Shown: positions 44,374-54,795 of the stretch, piece by piece
Position numbering within the stretch: position 1 is the first letter of the stretch
Layout of the letters: every line of letters starts with the position of its first letter
Source: Kalmusia sp. IMI 367209
Taxonomy: Eukaryota > Ascomycota > Dothideomycetes > Pleosporales > Didymosphaeriaceae
DNA: 64,000 nucleotides
Reading direction: 5' to 3'
Assembly (NCBI GenBank): GCA_027946365.1
Contig: JAPEUQ010000001.1
Coordinates: 806,001 to 870,000, forward strand
The notes under the pieces: model-generated
Told to the model about the DNA's origin: nothing
Databases searched by the model: none
Seen by the model: only the letters and a program-made list of their open reading frames with translations
Program-made: the position numbers and the translations under genes

Positions 44374-45390
44374 ATGCCCGTCACCATTCTTCCTCCCTCC
44401 GCGCCCATCGCGACCAAACACATCCAACGCGAGGACTCCGACCATGAAATGAGCGACGACGACGACTTCCCGATTTCGACCACAACCTCCATCGTTACCC
44501 CCGGTGAGACCATAACCAGCGACCCACAATGGATGCGCGGTCACGGCACCTACATCCCTGCCGACACCACAACCATCATCTCCACTGTCGCGGGCCACCT
44601 GCACAAGACCAACAAGCTGCTTTCTGTGCAGCCATTGCGCGCGCGATACACGCCTGAGATTGGCGACCTGGTAGTTGGAAGGATTGCTAGTGTGCAGACG
44701 AAGAAATGGACAGTCGATATTGCCGCACCGATGCTAGCTAGCTTGCCGCTCAGTGCAATCAACTTGCCTGGCGGGATACTCAGGAGACGGACGGCGGTGG
44801 ATGAGTTGAATATCAGGACGTTCTTCAGCGAAGGGGATTTACTGGTTGCCGAGGTGCAGAGTTTACATCAAGACAATACGGCGAGCTTGCATACGCGGTC
44901 GCTCAAGTATGGGAAGCTAAGGAACGGGCTATTCACTTCCCTGTCAGGCGCTGGTGGCGGGATATTGTCGAGGAGAGGAGGTGTGGTAAGGTCCAAGAGG
45001 CAGACGTTCACGCTGAACACCGCGGCGGGCGAGATCGACGTCGTGCTAGGCGTCAATGGGTATATTTTCGTCTCGGCGCATACCAAGTCGGCGCAGGACC
45101 AAAAGGATGTCAGCATCACCCAGCTAGACCAGACCGTGTCGGAGACGCTGTACTCGAGCCAGAATGACGAGATTGAGCCGGGCGTATTGAAGGAGATTAC
45201 GAGGGTCAGCACGTTGATTAAGGGTTTGGTGGCTTGTGGGCGGCGGGTAGACGAGGAGATGATTGTAAGAGTCTATGAAGGTGCTGTGGAGCTGGAAGCT
45301 GAAGAGAAGGTTGTCGGCGATGTGACCAAGGCTGAGGGTGCGAAGGGAGTCGTGGAAGCGGTGCTGGATCGATTGGAGATGGGTGGGTGA
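44374..45390 (+). CDS. RRP4: Exosome complex component Rrp4
   Basis: Single exon, 338 residues from the ATG at 44374 (MPVTILPPSAP). An in-frame ATG 249 bases upstream is rejected because the added text is unlike the family, whose N-terminus is usually a short MPITI-like start. After an acidic segment (DSDHEMSDDDDF) comes VTPGETITSDPQWMRGHGTY, the Rrp4 N-terminal strand set. An S1 domain follows (EIGDLVVGRIASVQTKKWTV), then a KH-like domain with the VNGYIFVSA stretch. Rrp4 is one of the three RNA-binding cap subunits of the 3'-5' exosome in nucleus and cytoplasm. Confidence 0.94.
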   Translation: MPVTILPPSAPIATKHIQREDSDHEMSDDDDFPISTTTSIVTPGETITSDPQWMRGHGTYIPADTTTIISTVAGHLHKTNKLLSVQPLRARYTPEIGDLVVGRIASVQTKKWTVDIAAPMLASLPLSAINLPGGILRRRTAVDELNIRTFFSEGDLLVAEVQSLHQDNTASLHTRSLKYGKLRNGLFTSLSGAGGGILSRRGGVVRSKRQTFTLNTAAGEIDVVLGVNGYIFVSAHTKSAQDQKDVSITQLDQTVSETLYSSQNDEIEPGVLKEITRVSTLIKGLVACGRRVDEEMIVRVYEGAVELEAEEKVVGDVTKAEGAKGVVEAVLDRLEMGG

Positions 45391-45709
45391 AGTAAGTACG
45401 GATTAATGGAGAACAAAAGCACACTCATGCCAGCATGGCCTACTCGTAAAGAGTACGACAGAGATACGGGACGCTCGGGCGGCGATATTAGACATGCCGT
45501 TTGGTACAGTATGGCTAGAATGAGATGGATGCTTTTGAATAGCATCATCCTGCCTACCGCTGTTACTATCATATCTAGCATGCACCACAGCACCTTAGCT
45601 CGCAGGCTATCTATGCAATACACAATGCACACAGCCAACTCGATCCAGTCCAATTTATCTCGACCGCCACTCACCTTGCCTGACCCCTTTGTTCGATTCT
45701 TGCCCCTCT

Positions 45710-46083
45710 CTAACGCCCAAGTCCCCATCCATATTCCCTCCACCGCCTCCACCTCCCTTCCATCTCTTTTCCCCTTCCCTCTCCCTTCCTCTTCCTGCAT
45801 CTCCCCGTAGCAAGCGCATACACCGCCATTCCCGACAGACCTACAGCAATGCCCCCAAAGACTGCGATCAGGATGATAGTCATCGAAGTTTTGCGATTGA
45901 AGGGCTCATTGGTGGCGGGTTGGGAGCTAAGAGGGTCAGCAAGAAACGGAGACAGTGAACGGTGAGGAAGTACTCGTCTCCTGCAAAGAGTTGGGGTGGC
46001 ATTTGGACAGTTGGGAGCGGAGGTGGTGGGTTCAAACGATGGTGTGTGTTGTTGAAGTTGGTAGGCTTGACCAGATCCCCGAG
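45710..46083 (-). CDS. Candidate small type I membrane protein (partial model)
   Basis: From an apparent acceptor (GTATCAG, near 46083) the minus strand reads without a stop to TAG at 45710-45712. The text is SGQAYQLQQHTPSFEPTTSA, PNCPNATPTLC, LSSQPATNEPFNRKTS, then a clean helix IILIAVFGGIAVGLSGMAVY and a tail of Arg/Lys/Trp (RCRKRKGEGRG...). A Ser/Thr/Pro-rich outside, one membrane span and a basic cytoplasmic tail fit a small type I protein. The 5' exon with signal peptide was not found. An alternative reading uses a 47-nt intron (donor GTACTT, acceptor TCTTAG at 45929) in another frame. Not a recognised family. Confidence 0.4.
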
Positions 46084-46707
46084 GACTGATACTTTACACC
46101 GTCAATGTGGCGGACCGGTATTACTATTTTTGCAATGCACACGAAGAAGGCAAGGCTAGTCGAGTTATAACACTAGAGGATATGCGCGCGTGAACAATTC
46201 AAACGCCATTCTACTCGCGGATGTGAAGTAGGCCCGCTCGCCCTGCGTTCGTTTCTATGACCGTTCACGGACTGGACAAACAAATGTTCGGAAGCAGCCG
46301 AAGGCTTGCGGCAAAATCACAATATGTATCAATGGCCTCACTACCGCCGAATCTATGTGTATATCGACAGAAAAACGGTGTGTCTTTTACAGTTCAATAG
46401 AGGATGTCACTATATATTCGCCGACGCTATTAACGCATTACTTCCCCATCGAGCAATGAAAAATCGCAGCCATCGCTGCAGCTTGCCTAGACTAAGAACG
46501 CCAATTCGCAAAATATACGGAGCAATGCACCATAGCCGTGCACAAAGTCGTCACACGAATCCCAGCAATCCTCGACCCCTCAAGCTCATCTCGATCGAGC
46601 CAAAGATCGGAAAGAGCGTGCTACTAGGCGAGTCAAACAGCCCTGCAAACAGCCTCGACCACCCTTCACAGGGCGGGAGTCCAGATTGACAGAATTGCAA
46701 CTCTAAC

Positions 46708-48627
46708 CTAACTCTCAAGTACGAGCAACCCTTCCTTCTCTAGTCTTCCAATATCGCCTCCAGCCTCCATGACTGCCTTCACCGCCGCCTGACTCAGCTT
46801 CCGCCTCTTCTCCGCCGCCTCTTTCTCCCGCCTCGCCTTTGTCTTGCTGCTCCCACTCGGCGCAACGCCCGTGAGAATCTTTCTCGAATCGTCAGGTGTG
46901 AAGTTGACGAAACCGCCGCCTAAGGGGCCGTTGCGCTGTGAGGAAGACTGGTTAGAGGAGTTGGAGGATTTACGGCGCGAGGCGTGGGAGCCTCGATGGT
47001 GGTTTTGTGACGAGTGGCGCCGGCGGGTGAAGCGTGGTTGTGGCGATAGGGTTGGTGAGCGCGAGGGGGGGTTCGCAGGCGCGTGGCCAATAGGAATACC
47101 TGGGGTGGTGGGGTAGACGGCCAGGTAGGGAGTCCTGTCATAGGACGAGGCTGAGTGCATGCCGCTTGGGCTGCCATTGAGCTCAGGCCCAAATTCGGAG
47201 AAACTGGCATTGTCACAGGAGATGCCTAATCCGGCTATCGACGCTGTGCTGAAACTCATATTCTGGCTCGCAGATCGCGAGTTTGAACTTTGGTATGTGG
47301 ATGGTGTTGAAGGCTGTGTGATCGGGACGGAACCCGCGCCGTTCCACCATCCGGTAGTTTTCGTAGCGGACTGGTAATCCGGAGACGTAGAAAACGACGA
47401 CCCAAAATCTAGATTGGGTGACGTATCTGAGCCCCACGTAGCCATGGGTATACGGTTGGATGAGGGCGGGGTCTTCAAGGCTGAAAGAGCCGCACTCGTA
47501 AGATATGCGCTGGTCATGCTGTCGTTGGAATATTGAAATGGATTCGTCATGCCATTTGCCGAGTTGATATCGATTGACGGTGATGAAAGAGGTGTAAGCT
47601 GGTAGTTTGCGGGTTGAATTCCGGGTGAATTCACGGAGTCGCCCGGTAGCGGAGACATGGTGATGGTGTAAGGCTGTTGATCACGTTGGAAGAATCCATT
47701 CGAATGCTCGTCCTGAATCAGCTTCGTCGAAGGAGGCGGTGATTGAATGCCGTTAGGTGGCATGTGAAGGTTGAATGTTTCTGTTGCGCTGTCCATTTTG
47801 CGAGCCCAGAGATCCTGGAAGTTCGTGCGGTAAGTCGAAGGTCGCATCATCTTGCCGATGATGCTTGAACTCGTAGGCTTTCTCGGGTTCTTATGAACGC
47901 CGTGACGAGCTGACCGGTCCGGGCTCGATATAGCCTTCCGTGAGGGCTTCACAACTTGTTGCTTTGGGGTGGAAGGCTGGGAAACGGTTCTTGGCTTGAT
48001 ATCGTACAGTTCGAACAATTTGTCGAAATTGAGCAACTGGGAATCACTGACGCTAGCTTTACCACCGCTGTGAGGATAGACCGCAGAAGAACTGTCGCCG
48101 ATGAGGGGTGAGGCTGCGCTTTGTTTCTCAAGTCGTTGGATAGCCTTGTGCCAAGCATCAGGCTCGCGGGAGGATTCCCAATTGGGCATGGTGTTCACAT
48201 CGCATGGTTCGCTCTCATTTGAGGAAGGCACCTCAAAGAGATACGAAAGATCTTCGGAGCTAGACGGACCCGCAGTAGCATCGCTGTACTCTTGGAACAG
48301 GTTTGTCTCAACGGATTGGTCAAAGAATTGATCTAGGTCGATAGCCTCGATCTCTTTGTCAATGTTTGCCCGCATTGAGAAATCGGCGTGTGCGAGTAAG
48401 GAGGTCATGGAGAGGCCGTCTTTCACGTGTGCTAAAAAGACCGGCTTGCTGGGAGGCGTGCGCGTAGTAGGCTGTCGCGAGGGAGGCAGAAATAGGCTGA
48501 AGAAATGTGGCAATTGTACCTTGCAGAAGGGTCCAGCAATAATTGGGCCAAATGCACCAATGATGCGAAAAGCAAACACGGTAAACAAAATAGACGAACA
48601 AACCATACTCGATATATACTGCTGCAT
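46708..48627 (-). CDS. wetA: Conidial maturation regulator WetA
   Basis: The last ~60 residues are diagnostic: GGFVNFTPDDSRKILTGVAP, then SGSSKTKARREKEAAEKRR and KLSQAAVKAVMEAGGDIGRL, the conserved C-terminal WetA (ESC1/WetA-related) block that ends the brlA-abaA-wetA conidiation cascade. The rest is Ser/Pro/Asn-rich and low in order. The open frame starts at 48627 (639 residues), but its first 73 residues include a hydrophobic run (SSILFTVFAFRIIGAFGPII) foreign to WetA. The Met at 48408 (MTSLLAHADFSM...EAIDLDQFFDQS) is the likelier start, giving 566 residues. WetA is nuclear and controls spore wall maturation. Expected to be regulated by AbaA; I did not verify CATTCY sites. Confidence 0.92.
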   Translation of the reverse strand: MQQYISSMVCSSILFTVFAFRIIGAFGPIIAGPFCKVQLPHFFSLFLPPSRQPTTRTPPSKPVFLAHVKDGLSMTSLLAHADFSMRANIDKEIEAIDLDQFFDQSVETNLFQEYSDATAGPSSSEDLSYLFEVPSSNESEPCDVNTMPNWESSREPDAWHKAIQRLEKQSAASPLIGDSSSAVYPHSGGKASVSDSQLLNFDKLFELYDIKPRTVSQPSTPKQQVVKPSRKAISSPDRSARHGVHKNPRKPTSSSIIGKMMRPSTYRTNFQDLWARKMDSATETFNLHMPPNGIQSPPPSTKLIQDEHSNGFFQRDQQPYTITMSPLPGDSVNSPGIQPANYQLTPLSSPSIDINSANGMTNPFQYSNDSMTSAYLTSAALSALKTPPSSNRIPMATWGSDTSPNLDFGSSFSTSPDYQSATKTTGWWNGAGSVPITQPSTPSTYQSSNSRSASQNMSFSTASIAGLGISCDNASFSEFGPELNGSPSGMHSASSYDRTPYLAVYPTTPGIPIGHAPANPPSRSPTLSPQPRFTRRRHSSQNHHRGSHASRRKSSNSSNQSSSQRNGPLGGGFVNFTPDDSRKILTGVAPSGSSKTKARREKEAAEKRRKLSQAAVKAVMEAGGDIGRLEKEGLLVLES

Positions 48628-49735
48628 GGTGATGCGATGGAGTTCCTGCCAGCCTCATCGATCCGGGCGCATTCCTGAGATGCGACGTGCTATACTTAGT
48701 GACTCGAGCGAGGAATGGGTGTTGACATAAGCCACCTTCCCGTGACATTAGGCCGTTTGACTACTTTGCATGGCCTGTCAACAAAACAAACCATCGGGAA
48801 TATTTCCAGGAGGCTGGACGTCCAACGGTTGTGGCGAGGTGGGAGCATGCCGCAAACAGCCACAACCGGTCTGCACCATGTTACATTCCAGGGTCCAGCG
48901 ACCTGTTTTTCAGAAACTGCAGGATATGACGACGCTTTTTATCAGACAGCTTACTGGTTGCTCAGTACTTGCATGGCGAGCAAGTGACATGCTCAAGACA
49001 GCAGTGACAGCAGTGACAGTAGACAGTCTCTAACGGATTCCTGAATGGTGATTCGGCGGCCAGTACATCAACTTCCTCTTGCGATGCCTCTTAGAAAGCG
49101 TTATGACTATGCCCAAATTTGAGGTGGTTGGTGATGCTGCCCCGCTTCTGTTCCAGCTGGGTGGAATGAAGTGGGATGTGTGCCGCAAACAGACGGACGG
49201 TCAGGCACTCGAGAAGGAATACGTAGGAAGGAAATGATGAAACCTGAGACTCCTATCCAAATAGAAAGTAATCGGAGTAGGCGCCGGACAGGAAACCTGC
49301 GCGATGCGAGGTCCATGGAATCGGTTGAAAGGCACTGTTAAGTGGGGAGCGACTCATCGAAGATCTAAGGTTCTCTGGCGCATGAGACGGACCGTCGTCA
49401 TGCGCGACATCTGATAGCGCGTGATACGTCTCGGCACATCACCGCAGCAGGGCGGCATTTCCGGATCTGGTTTCCTCGTAGGTGTTGCAGCAATGCTGGG
49501 TGGGAGTGAGGGGGTTGGCGATGAAGACATTGCGCGCACAGACCGTGTCGCCGCTCCGAATCTACGCGACCGCCCCGAAAAAAGTTCCGGCAACCAGACA
49601 TCAGCATCACTCCACGAGGTTTACGATGCACGACAGCATTCGCGCATAGCATTTTAGGTTGCACCGCTTTTCCCTGTTGCCTTCTTGATAGCACAGCATC
49701 GTACCGAGCATACTTAGCACCCACATACCAGCGCA
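48628..49735. promoter_or_regulatory. Divergent region upstream of wetA and the TMEM234-like gene
   Basis: About 1.1 kb (1.3 kb counting from the preferred wetA start). Only short, mutually overlapping frames. It should hold the developmentally controlled wetA promoter. No motif is claimed. Confidence 0.5.
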
Positions 49736-50387
49736 ATGGATCCTGACACGCCTGCCACGCCCACTGCACAACCTTCCATCTTCCGCTGGATCCTAGGCTT
49801 CCTCATGGTCGGAGCGTGCTGGGGCCTTACGACCCCCTTCATGCGCCGCGCAGCCATGAATTATACTCCTCCAACGCGACCATCGCTCACGGATCCGAAC
49901 AATTCGTGGCTGAAGAGGAAGGTGTTGGGGATATGGTATGCGGTGATAGGTGTGCTGAGTCGACCGGCGTACGCGATCCCGCTGCTCTTGAATGTAACGG
50001 GTAGCGTGTGGTTTTTTATCTTGATTGGACAGGCTGGTGAGTGACTACGGAGGGTTATATTTTGGCAGATAGCTAAGCAAGGCAGAGTTGAGCCTGACTG
50101 TACCTATCACAAATTCGCTGGCTTTTTTGTTTACTGTGCTCGGAGAGTGGTGGGCGGAGAAGAAGGTCATCAGTCGAGGTAAGATCATCGAGTCTCCTAA
50201 TACAATCCTAGAGGCAGACCACGTGCGCATTATGCATATTAGCTTGATTTCGCCCACGATACGTCTTTCAACTCTTATTTTGGTACGGTATCGAGCTGTA
50301 GCTAGAGGCTAACGATAGTCAGATACATGGATAGGCATGGCGTTCGTCCTCGCCGGTATAGCACTATGTGTACAGAGCAAGTCATAG
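49736..50387 (+). CDS. TMEM234-family membrane protein
   Basis: Exons 49736-50036, 50086-50178 and 50323-50387; introns 49 and 144 nt in phase. 152 residues. Four hydrophobic helices (WILGFLMVGACWGLTTPFM, YAIPLLLNVTGSVWFFILIG, PITNSLAFLFTVLGEWW, MAFVLAGIALCV) and the signatures GACWGLTTPFMRRA and LLNVTGSVWFF match the small EamA-like TMEM234 family. The protein is short and ends naturally in QSKS. Function unknown; drug/metabolite-transporter-like fold. The final exon (65 nt) is short, and without it the fourth helix is lost. Confidence 0.88.
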
Positions 50388-50419
50388 ATTCATCAACAAT
50401 ATACTCGCATCACACCACA

Positions 50420-51403
50420 CTACGGGGCGTACAACCTCGAGAAGCCCTTGTCCGGCGGCTGCAGCCAATTCCTCTTGTCATACCTCTCCTCCCCCTCAAT
50501 AACATGAAACGTATATATAAATCGGCTCTTATCACTGCTGTTCTTCTCGCTGCGGTGTAAAATATTGCCGTGGATCAGCACCAACGTCCCCGCCTTAACC
50601 TCACCCATCGTATATTCCTCCTCTGTCTCGCCGTTCGTTGCGCCGTTCTGTGTCGCCGGCAGACTCGCCGGAAACTGCGCGCCCTCATTGTCGATGAAGC
50701 CTGTGCCTCCTGCGCCGTCCTTCCCGGTCCGCACGAACCGCTTAGTTACCGGTGACCGCTTATGGCTACCCGCTGCGAAGCTCAAGCATCCGTTTTCTGC
50801 CGTCGCATCCTCGAGCGCATACCAGTAGCCCACCGCGCTTGGCGGGTCTGTATACAGGAACGTGCTATCTTGATGCGGGCGAACCTCAGCGCCAATCTGC
50901 GGTTGCTTGCAAATCACCATAGACTGCAGGCATTGCGGATCGCGGAAGCTGAGCGAACGCGCGATAGCAGCATTGCGAGACGAGAGCGAGATACTGCGGA
51001 AGGACGGAGACAGCTCGTGAAGGTAGTGGCCGATCTTGTTTATAGCGCGTTGTTTGGGCTTCGTCAGGTTGCCAGACTTATCGAAAGCCTCTGTCATATC
51101 ATCAGAGCTGCATATACAGATACAAACAGATAGGAGGGCAGTACCTTCTTCAAAAAAGAACCGTACCTTGTCTCCTGATGTGAGGAAGTAGTCGTCGCCC
51201 ACATGTCCCGCCCCATCGTCTCCGCCTGTCGAGAACTTCGTCATGGGGTGGTCGCTCAGCGAGAAGTCGTCTAACATCTGATTCGTGTCACGCAGTAGCT
51301 TTTTAACGGTGTCTGGGGATAATGCATCCGGAATCAACAGGTACCCATTCTCATTGAAGAAGGCCAACTGTTCGGGTGTCAGCCCTTCCGTTTGCGCGGC
51401 CAT
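50420..51403 (-). CDS. Phytanoyl-CoA dioxygenase (PhyH) family protein
   Basis: Exons 51403-51145 and 51090-50420. The 54-nt intron (GTACTG...TGACAG) is a multiple of three and stop-free, so the whole locus is also one open frame of 327 codons. Splicing gives VRFFFEEE|AFDKSG, which fits the family, and 309 residues. The metal/cosubstrate set is complete: R-P-H-Q-D in EVRPHQDSTFLY, distal His in HGNILHRSEKN and Arg in KSRFIYTFH. Family members are Fe(II)/2-oxoglutarate oxygenases acting on phytanoyl-CoA or specialised metabolites. No peroxisomal tail is clear (ends RLYAP). It is convergent with TMEM234, about 30 bp apart. Confidence 0.9.
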   Translation of the reverse strand: MAAQTEGLTPEQLAFFNENGYLLIPDALSPDTVKKLLRDTNQMLDDFSLSDHPMTKFSTGGDDGAGHVGDDYFLTSGDKVRFFFEEGTALLSVCICICSSDDMTEAFDKSGNLTKPKQRAINKIGHYLHELSPSFRSISLSSRNAAIARSLSFRDPQCLQSMVICKQPQIGAEVRPHQDSTFLYTDPPSAVGYWYALEDATAENGCLSFAAGSHKRSPVTKRFVRTGKDGAGGTGFIDNEGAQFPASLPATQNGATNGETEEEYTMGEVKAGTLVLIHGNILHRSEKNSSDKSRFIYTFHVIEGEERYDKRNWLQPPDKGFSRLYAP

Positions 51404-52464
51404 TGTGTAAAATTTGACACCTTCGGCAGGCTTGGAGGGGTGGATAGGAATCGTCGAGCTGGGGAGGATATCTTAAACGCGGCACACACGCCCTTGAGGC
51501 TCGCCTGACCCGATTATAGGCGTCGGAGTTGGCCGTAGTGCTATTCGCAGGCGAGGAAGTGGGATGAGGTTTGGTTAGCTACCCCACCATCCACTTGCCT
51601 CGGCTTCGCTGGGCAGGACTACGTACGTACCACGCTCAACCTCTAACATTCTTTTGCCCATAGTATGCGAGACGACTCGGTAATTCCCGAACTAACTTGC
51701 TGCTAATGTAGATAAAGCTTGCTACCCAAAGAACACTTCCCGGGCCATTTGGCGTGGCAGCCCACTTGCAGTTCCGACACTCCTATGTCCCTCACAAAGA
51801 TGAGCGCTTTCAATGTTGTTTATGCTTACGAGAGGCTCTCACTAATTTGCTTGTGATGGACAATGAGCTTGGTAATCTGCGACCTGAGAGCATAGACATG
51901 GCTCTGCGCTGTTCGGCGTGTGTGGCCTCTCTATTTAGCAACAAAAAGCACAAGTGCCTTGGAAGCGCAGGTAAGCATGTTGTTGTATGTCCAACTTTTG
52001 ACATGTCCAACTGACTACAAGAAATATGAACTCATGTCATCTTAATAGATCGTCGACTCACAGCCCCAGAAATTTCTTGGCCATCCGCACTTCCTAATAG
52101 GGGAGCCAAGTTGCCCAAGATTCAGCCCCAATGCTCGCCGTCACATTGTTCAACATAGACCTGAAGCTTAGCCTCAGCCCTGAGAGCCCCCAAGAGTAGG
52201 ATCCGGGGAGGCGGGACATTCTTTTCACCTTAAAAGGCACCGATTGACAATATGCGGCGAAGCTCGGATGGTACCTGGCTATTACAATCTTTGGTAGCAC
52301 CACACAGCTGGCAGCAGTGCTGCGGGCCTTATGAACATCAGCGCTCACAAGCGCACGTCGTTGGCGGACATCATGGCTTGCAAAAATAGGAGGTTATGTA
52401 TAAGTACCACGAGCTGGAAGTGGCTTTTGGTCCTAACCATCCTCAACAACCACCAACACCAGTC
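51404..52464. other. Divergent intergenic region with a small Cys-rich frame
   Basis: Contains the frame 51754-52014 (+, 86 residues) with two CxxC pairs (CCLCLREAL; LRCSACVASL), too short and isolated to call. Otherwise promoter sequence for PhyH (left) and the TAP-like gene (right). Confidence 0.35.
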
Positions 52465-54257
52465 ATGCGATTCACACCCGGCGCAGTACTTGCAATTTCC
52501 CTTGCAAGCATTGCATCAGCTCTACCATATGGCACAAGCAACTCATCTGAGCCGACTTTGAAATGGGCACCGTGCGAACTTGATTTCCCAAAGGCGACTC
52601 AGGACAAGATTGCGGGTCCAATTGACTGCGCGACTCTCGATGTGCCGCTCGACTACACGGATCTTTCATCTACCAAGACTCTATCACTGCAATTAATCAG
52701 ACAGTTAGCGACTCAACAACCGTTCAAAGGTACTATCATCTTCAACCCAGGTGGTCCGGGTGTCTCTGGAGTTCAAGAAGTTGCAGAGAAGGGCCATGTA
52801 TATCGAGATGAAGTTTTCGATGGACAGTATAATATCGTTGGGTTTGATACGCGGTACGAAATAATAACTCGATTGAGACAATGGAGAATTGACGATACTA
52901 TAGCGGTACTGGGCGCACAATACCTTTCATATGCGACCCGACCAAAGGCACGAATGTTACAAGTAACTTTACCTCAGATGCACTCTCAGCCAAGAACAAC
53001 GAAACCACGTTCGCCTCAGCTGATATGTGGAGATTCCTCAAAGACAAAGCCTGGGACGACGCAAGGTACTACACGAGCGCATGCGCAAATACCGATGGTA
53101 ATGCCGACATCGGTCGCTTTTTAGGCACTACGTTCGTCGCTCGCGACATGATTCGTATCGTCGATGCACTGGATGAGGATGGCTTATTGCGATTCTGGGG
53201 CCGCTCATATAGCACCACGCTCGGTCAGACATTCGCTGCCATGTTCCCTGATCGGATTGGTCGTATGCTCCTGGATAGCAACATGCGAGCGAGCGATTAC
53301 TGGGACGGATCGTGGTTGACAGCCACGCTCGGCACGGAGAAAGCATTGGAAAACTGGCTCGATAACTGCATAAGCGCAGGCCCTGAGCTATGCCCCGGCA
53401 TCGCGAACCTCACTGGAACAGACACCACAGTCAAAATCGTGATGGATGCGCTCACTGAAGTATTCAAAGAACTTGAACACGAACCCATACTTCTACCAAA
53501 GGACTACGAAGGCTATTCGACTTTCTTCTGGTTCCGCCCTGGCGGCCTGAGTCTGTTGCTAGAAGCTAAGTATCGCATATTACAGTACCTGTACCGCCCC
53601 GACCAAGTCGAATACCTTCACATTGCCCTCCTGCTCATCTTGAACAAAGACTGGGACTCCTGGACAGCACCCGCGCCCTCCACGAACACAACAACACCGT
53701 CAGCCAACGAGCTCCCTTGGCAATACGCAGTCAACAACGTCCACGGGATCGGCTGCTCAGACTCCACCTTCCGCACTAGCTCACCAGAAGACTTGTATTC
53801 CATCATCCAAGCACAGTCCAAACAGGGCTCCTTTGCTGACACATTCTCACCACAATTCTGGCCATGCGCGCAATGGCCATGGAAAGCAGTTGAGCGGTTT
53901 GAAGGGAGTTTTGCGAATATTAATACAAGTTATCCGATATTATTTGTCAACAGCGCTTTCGACCCGATCACGCCTATCAATGCGGCTTGGGAAGTTTCGG
54001 CAGGGTTCAAGGGATCGAGGCTTTTGACACACAAGGGACACGGTGTAAGATGGTATTTACATCCCTTTGGAGACTCAACTGACGATTTGCTATAGCATGG
54101 TTTCATGAACCATCCATCCAAGTGTACGATTAGCGCTGTGAGAGAGTATTTCCTTAAAGGCGTGTTGCCGGAGCACGGGACTGTGTGTGAGCCTGACCAG
54201 GGACTTTTTGAATACGCTGCTTCGATTGCTGGAGAGCAAGGGTCGGGCCTAGAGTAA
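52465..54257 (+). CDS. Secreted TAP-like alpha/beta-hydrolase, altered nucleophile elbow
   Basis: Exons 52465-52853, 52904-54044 and 54096-54257; introns 50 and 51 nt. 563 residues, the usual length. Signal peptide MRFTPGAVLAISLASIASAL. The N-terminus reads FNPGGPGVSG and NIVGFDTR|GTGRTIPF, typical of tripeptidyl-aminopeptidase-like hydrolases (Abhydrolase_1 plus TAP C-terminal domain). Catalytic Asp lies in NSAFDPITP and His in THKGHGHGF just across the second intron. The nucleophile elbow is FWGRSYSTTLG. The usual G-x-S-x-G has become G-R-S-Y-S, the last Gly changed to Ser. Extracellular peptidase or esterase; activity may be altered. Confidence 0.88.
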
Positions 54258-54795
54258 TGGCGTTGAATGTAATTCTTGACATGTGATCCTAGTTGTATAC
54301 ATATTTTAGATATTCCGTTGGACTAGCCGTTTCTCTATACCACGAGTTCTGTTACTTATTCCAGAGATACGAGATGTTGTATACACTTACAATCATAGCA
54401 AAGCTCTTGTGGCCCGTGTACGTGTAGTAGACTCGTTTCGCCGGGGTGAAAGGTGCAATGACCTACGTTTCGTTCGAGCGACATTTGGAGCTAAATTAGC
54501 AAGTAATAGGCAAATCATTCTAAAGGTACTGCAGCTTTTAGCTATAATGGAATGAGATAATTATATGTGACGAATGGATTTGTGATTGCTATTACTGTGA
54601 AACACCTTTAGTTCTTGTGGTTGAAGGCCGGTTGCCGTGCATCATTCCTGAACTGCCGTATGCTGATCCTATTACTACGCATTCAAGCTCATTCAATCAC
54701 CGCTAATCTGTGCGTGACATTTTACCCTTCATTAATCTTTGTTCTGCCACTATACTAGTCGTCGATCATATTGATCCAATAATTTGCATATCCCA
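54258..54795. other. Convergent AT-rich intergenic region
   Basis: 3' flanks of the TAP-like (+) and F-box-like (-) genes. AT-rich, no features seen. Confidence 0.5.
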
